DNA of 44,760 nucleotides, taken from NCBI GenBank assembly GCA_949300335.1, contig CASGDV010000067.1:1-44760 (forward strand), in the 5' to 3' direction. How positions within the stretch are numbered: position 1 is the stretch's first letter; the number at the start of each line of letters is the position of its first letter. Both the position numbers and the translations under genes were made by a program. The notes below the pieces were generated by a model, which was not told the DNA's origin, did no database searches, and was given only the letters and a program-made list of their open reading frames with translations. Source of the DNA: an uncultured Bacteroidales bacterium (GTDB lineage: Bacteria > Bacteroidota > Bacteroidia > Bacteroidales > UBA932). Of the stretch, positions 42,704 to 44,760 are shown one piece after another.

Positions 42704-44760
42704 ATGAAACATTTTATTCTTGCTGCAGCATTGCTGGCAATGGCCGGACTGACGGATATCAGTGCCGGAAACATCAGGGGAACAGTTAAGTCGGGAAAAC
42801 TGAATCTTGAGGGAGTCATCGTTACCGATGGCGAGAACTTTACGGCCACTGACAGGAAAGGACGTTTCAAACTCGACGTTTCCGAATCCGCGGATTTTGT
42901 TTACATCGTTACCCCGTCCGGATATGTCGCAGATTATGAAGGCGGCCAGCCGGTATTTTATTTGCCTGCGGATCATGAGGGCAGTTTCGACTTTGAGCTT
43001 GTTCCTGCAGAAAACTCCGGGAATTATTCGATAATAGCGTTTGCGGACCCGCAGACCGCGCATGAAAAGCATTTTGCCAAGTTCAGGAAAAAAGTCATTC
43101 CTGAACTCAGGGAAAGTGCCGAAGCATTGAAAAATGAATCCTTTACCGTAGGAATCGTTCTTGGAGACATCTGCTGGGATGCGCTGGACCTGCTGGATTC
43201 ATACAAGGAGGAAATGGCCTCTCTGGGAATACCTGTGTATCCGGTCATCGGAAATCATGACCACGACAAGGACAGCAAGGGAGACCATGTCACATCATCC
43301 GTCTACAGGGAAAAGCTGGGACCTGAAAACTATGCTTTCGGAATAGGGGACGACTATGTGATAGTGCTTGACAATGTCATATACAACACGCAGAAAAATT
43401 ATGTCGAAGGATACACTGAAGAACAGGTTGAATGGGTTGAAGGCCTTCTGGAATACATTCCCGAGACATCGCATATATACATAGCCCAACATTGCCCTTT
43501 CATGCACTGGCACAATGGAGGCAGGTATACTTTCAACGGAGAAAAGCTTCTTGAAGTACTTGACGGTTATGATGTGAATTTCATATCCGGCCATACCCAT
43601 ATCAACAACAATCTCATGGTAACTCCGGAAATCATGGAGTTCAATGTAGCTGCCTCGTGCGGCTCATGGTGGATTACCGGACATTGTACTGACGGGACTC
43701 CGTCAGGATACAAGATTTTTACGAAAAAGGACGGGGAACTTTCATGGTTTTACAAATCCCTCGGCAAACCTCGTGATTATCAAATCGAGGTTTTTGCTCC
43801 CGGACAGTCCATGTATCATCCGAACTCGGTCCTTGTAAATGTCTGGGACTATGATCCGGAATGGAGCGTGACATGGTATCAGGACGGACGGAATATGGGA
43901 GAAATGACAAAAACCATCGAATATTCTCCCGAATATATACGGGAAATTTCCAGAGCCTACACATTCAAGGGCAAGGAAATACCGGCCTACAAGAATCCCC
44001 GTCCGAACGGTCATTATTTCATAGCCGAGCCTTCGCAATATGCTTCGAAGGTAACCGTAGTAGTGAAGGACCGTTTCGGAAACGAATACCGCGAAGATAT
44101 AGACATGCATTCCTATGTCGATGTCCAGGCACATCGTGGAGGTGCCGGACTTATGCCTGAAAATACGGTCGAGGCCATGAAGAATGCCATCGATATGGGT
44201 GTCAATACTTTGGAAATGGATCTGCAGATAAGCGCCGACGGTCAGGTTGTCGTCTCCCATGACGCCTATTTCCATCCACGGTATGCTACGAGGCCGGACG
44301 GAACAGTCGTGGAGCCGGATGATCCGAAAGAATACATATATACAATGCCTTATTCAGAGGTGAAAAAATATGACACGGGTATGCGTCCGAGTACGGTATG
44401 GCCTGAAAAGGCGTGTATCCCGGCATTCAAGCCGCTTGCATCAGAGCTCATCGGCTTTGTTGAAAATTATACAAAGGAAAACGGTCTGAGTCCGATGAGA
44501 TACAATATAGAAATCAAGAGCAAGACAGGCAAAACGGAAGGTAAGAACTGGCCGGAATACCATGAATTCGTCGACAAATGTATCGAACTTCTGCTTTCGA
44601 TGAATCTTGGAGACAGACTGGTAGTACAGAGTTTTGATGTAAGGGCGCTTAATTACATGCATGAAAAATATCCTGAACTGATATTGTCGTATCTGGTTGA
44701 TGAAGACGATACGGATTTTGAAAAATATATGTCATTGCTTAATTTTACACCGCAATGGCT
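42704..44760 (+). CDS. Fused calcineurin-like phosphoesterase and glycerophosphodiester phosphodiesterase (3' end cut by window)
   Basis: An open frame from ATG 42704 runs off the window without a stop: 685 residues visible. Signal peptide (1-21, MAGLTDISAG), a regulatory-like beta domain (about 24-90), then a calcineurin-type phosphoesterase: ADPQ (about 113), LGDICWD (about 153), GNHDHD (about 182), AQHCPF, GHTHINN (about 294). Its C-terminal beta domain (VWDYDPEW, DRFGNEYRED) matches the gene at 33053. From about 473 a GDPD domain starts: QAHRGGAGLMPENT (catalytic His 476), EMDLQ (Glu-x-Asp, about 503), VVSHD and IEIKS. It would release glycerol-3-phosphate or similar from phosphodiesters in the periplasm or at the surface. 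Confidence 0.88.
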   Translation, partial: MKHFILAAALLAMAGLTDISAGNIRGTVKSGKLNLEGVIVTDGENFTATDRKGRFKLDVSESADFVYIVTPSGYVADYEGGQPVFYLPADHEGSFDFELVPAENSGNYSIIAFADPQTAHEKHFAKFRKKVIPELRESAEALKNESFTVGIVLGDICWDALDLLDSYKEEMASLGIPVYPVIGNHDHDKDSKGDHVTSSVYREKLGPENYAFGIGDDYVIVLDNVIYNTQKNYVEGYTEEQVEWVEGLLEYIPETSHIYIAQHCPFMHWHNGGRYTFNGEKLLEVLDGYDVNFISGHTHINNNLMVTPEIMEFNVAASCGSWWITGHCTDGTPSGYKIFTKKDGELSWFYKSLGKPRDYQIEVFAPGQSMYHPNSVLVNVWDYDPEWSVTWYQDGRNMGEMTKTIEYSPEYIREISRAYTFKGKEIPAYKNPRPNGHYFIAEPSQYASKVTVVVKDRFGNEYREDIDMHSYVDVQAHRGGAGLMPENTVEAMKNAIDMGVNTLEMDLQISADGQVVVSHDAYFHPRYATRPDGTVVEPDDPKEYIYTMPYSEVKKYDTGMRPSTVWPEKACIPAFKPLASELIGFVENYTKENGLSPMRYNIEIKSKTGKTEGKNWPEYHEFVDKCIELLLSMNLGDRLVVQSFDVRALNYMHEKYPELILSYLVDEDDTDFEKYMSLLNFTPQW

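Noticed and set aside
1..44760. CRISPR array, prophage or intact transposon
   Set aside because: No regularly spaced identical repeats, cas, phage or transposase genes were seen on either strand.

Overview
The window comes from a member of the order Bacteroidales (phylum Bacteroidota). Three things support this: a SusC/SusD pair with a BACON-type lipoprotein, DUF4293 and other Bacteroidota-typical proteins, and many promoters of the phylum's own type. Five promoters match TTTG-N19-TAnnTTTG exactly (gyrA, the SPOR gene, glpT, rplS and a gene-free transcript) and others match partly. The family or genus cannot be fixed from the sequence alone. Genes are tightly packed and use the standard code. 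I see no rRNA, CRISPR array or intact mobile element.

Layout. 1-644 is a gene-free block with several hairpins. 645-4326 (minus) is a fatty-acid synthesis operon, fabH-fabK-fabF-fabZ. It diverges from a membrane-anchored LytTR regulator (4521-5381), and helically phased TGTGG repeats lie between them. 5383-8730 holds DUF4293, a nucleoside phosphorylase, an esterase and HAD phosphatase pair, and a 51-residue small gene. 8723-15081 holds a Clp ATPase (minus), gyrA and a TPR protein. 15074-18503 (minus) is a DUF389-CapA-PhoH cluster. 18598-26829 is a six-gene plus-strand operon: SPOR lipoprotein, a degenerate M28 peptidase fused to a TonB C-terminal domain, leuS, two YitT-family membrane proteins and an EttA-like ABC-F protein, closed by a terminator.

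26830-27676 has no convincing protein gene. It holds a possible insertion-sequence end, a candidate small RNA with its own promoter and terminator, and a 27-bp minisatellite. Next on the minus strand come tRNA-Arg(ACG), rplS, dnaJ, grpE and a PfkB-family sugar kinase.

31503-44760 is the most distinctive region. One promoter appears to drive a GlpT-like organophosphate transporter, a calcineurin-like phosphoesterase lipoprotein, SusC, SusD and a BACON-type lipoprotein, ending in a strong terminator. It is followed by a two-enzyme fusion of calcineurin-like phosphoesterase and glycerophosphodiester phosphodiesterase, which runs off the window. Together these look like a Sus-type locus for a phosphodiester-containing ligand rather than a normal polysaccharide: capture and import by SusCD, hydrolysis by the two phosphoesterases, and uptake of the released phosphate ester by the GlpT homologue. 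No glycoside hydrolase or polysaccharide lyase is visible. The substrate is inferred, not shown.
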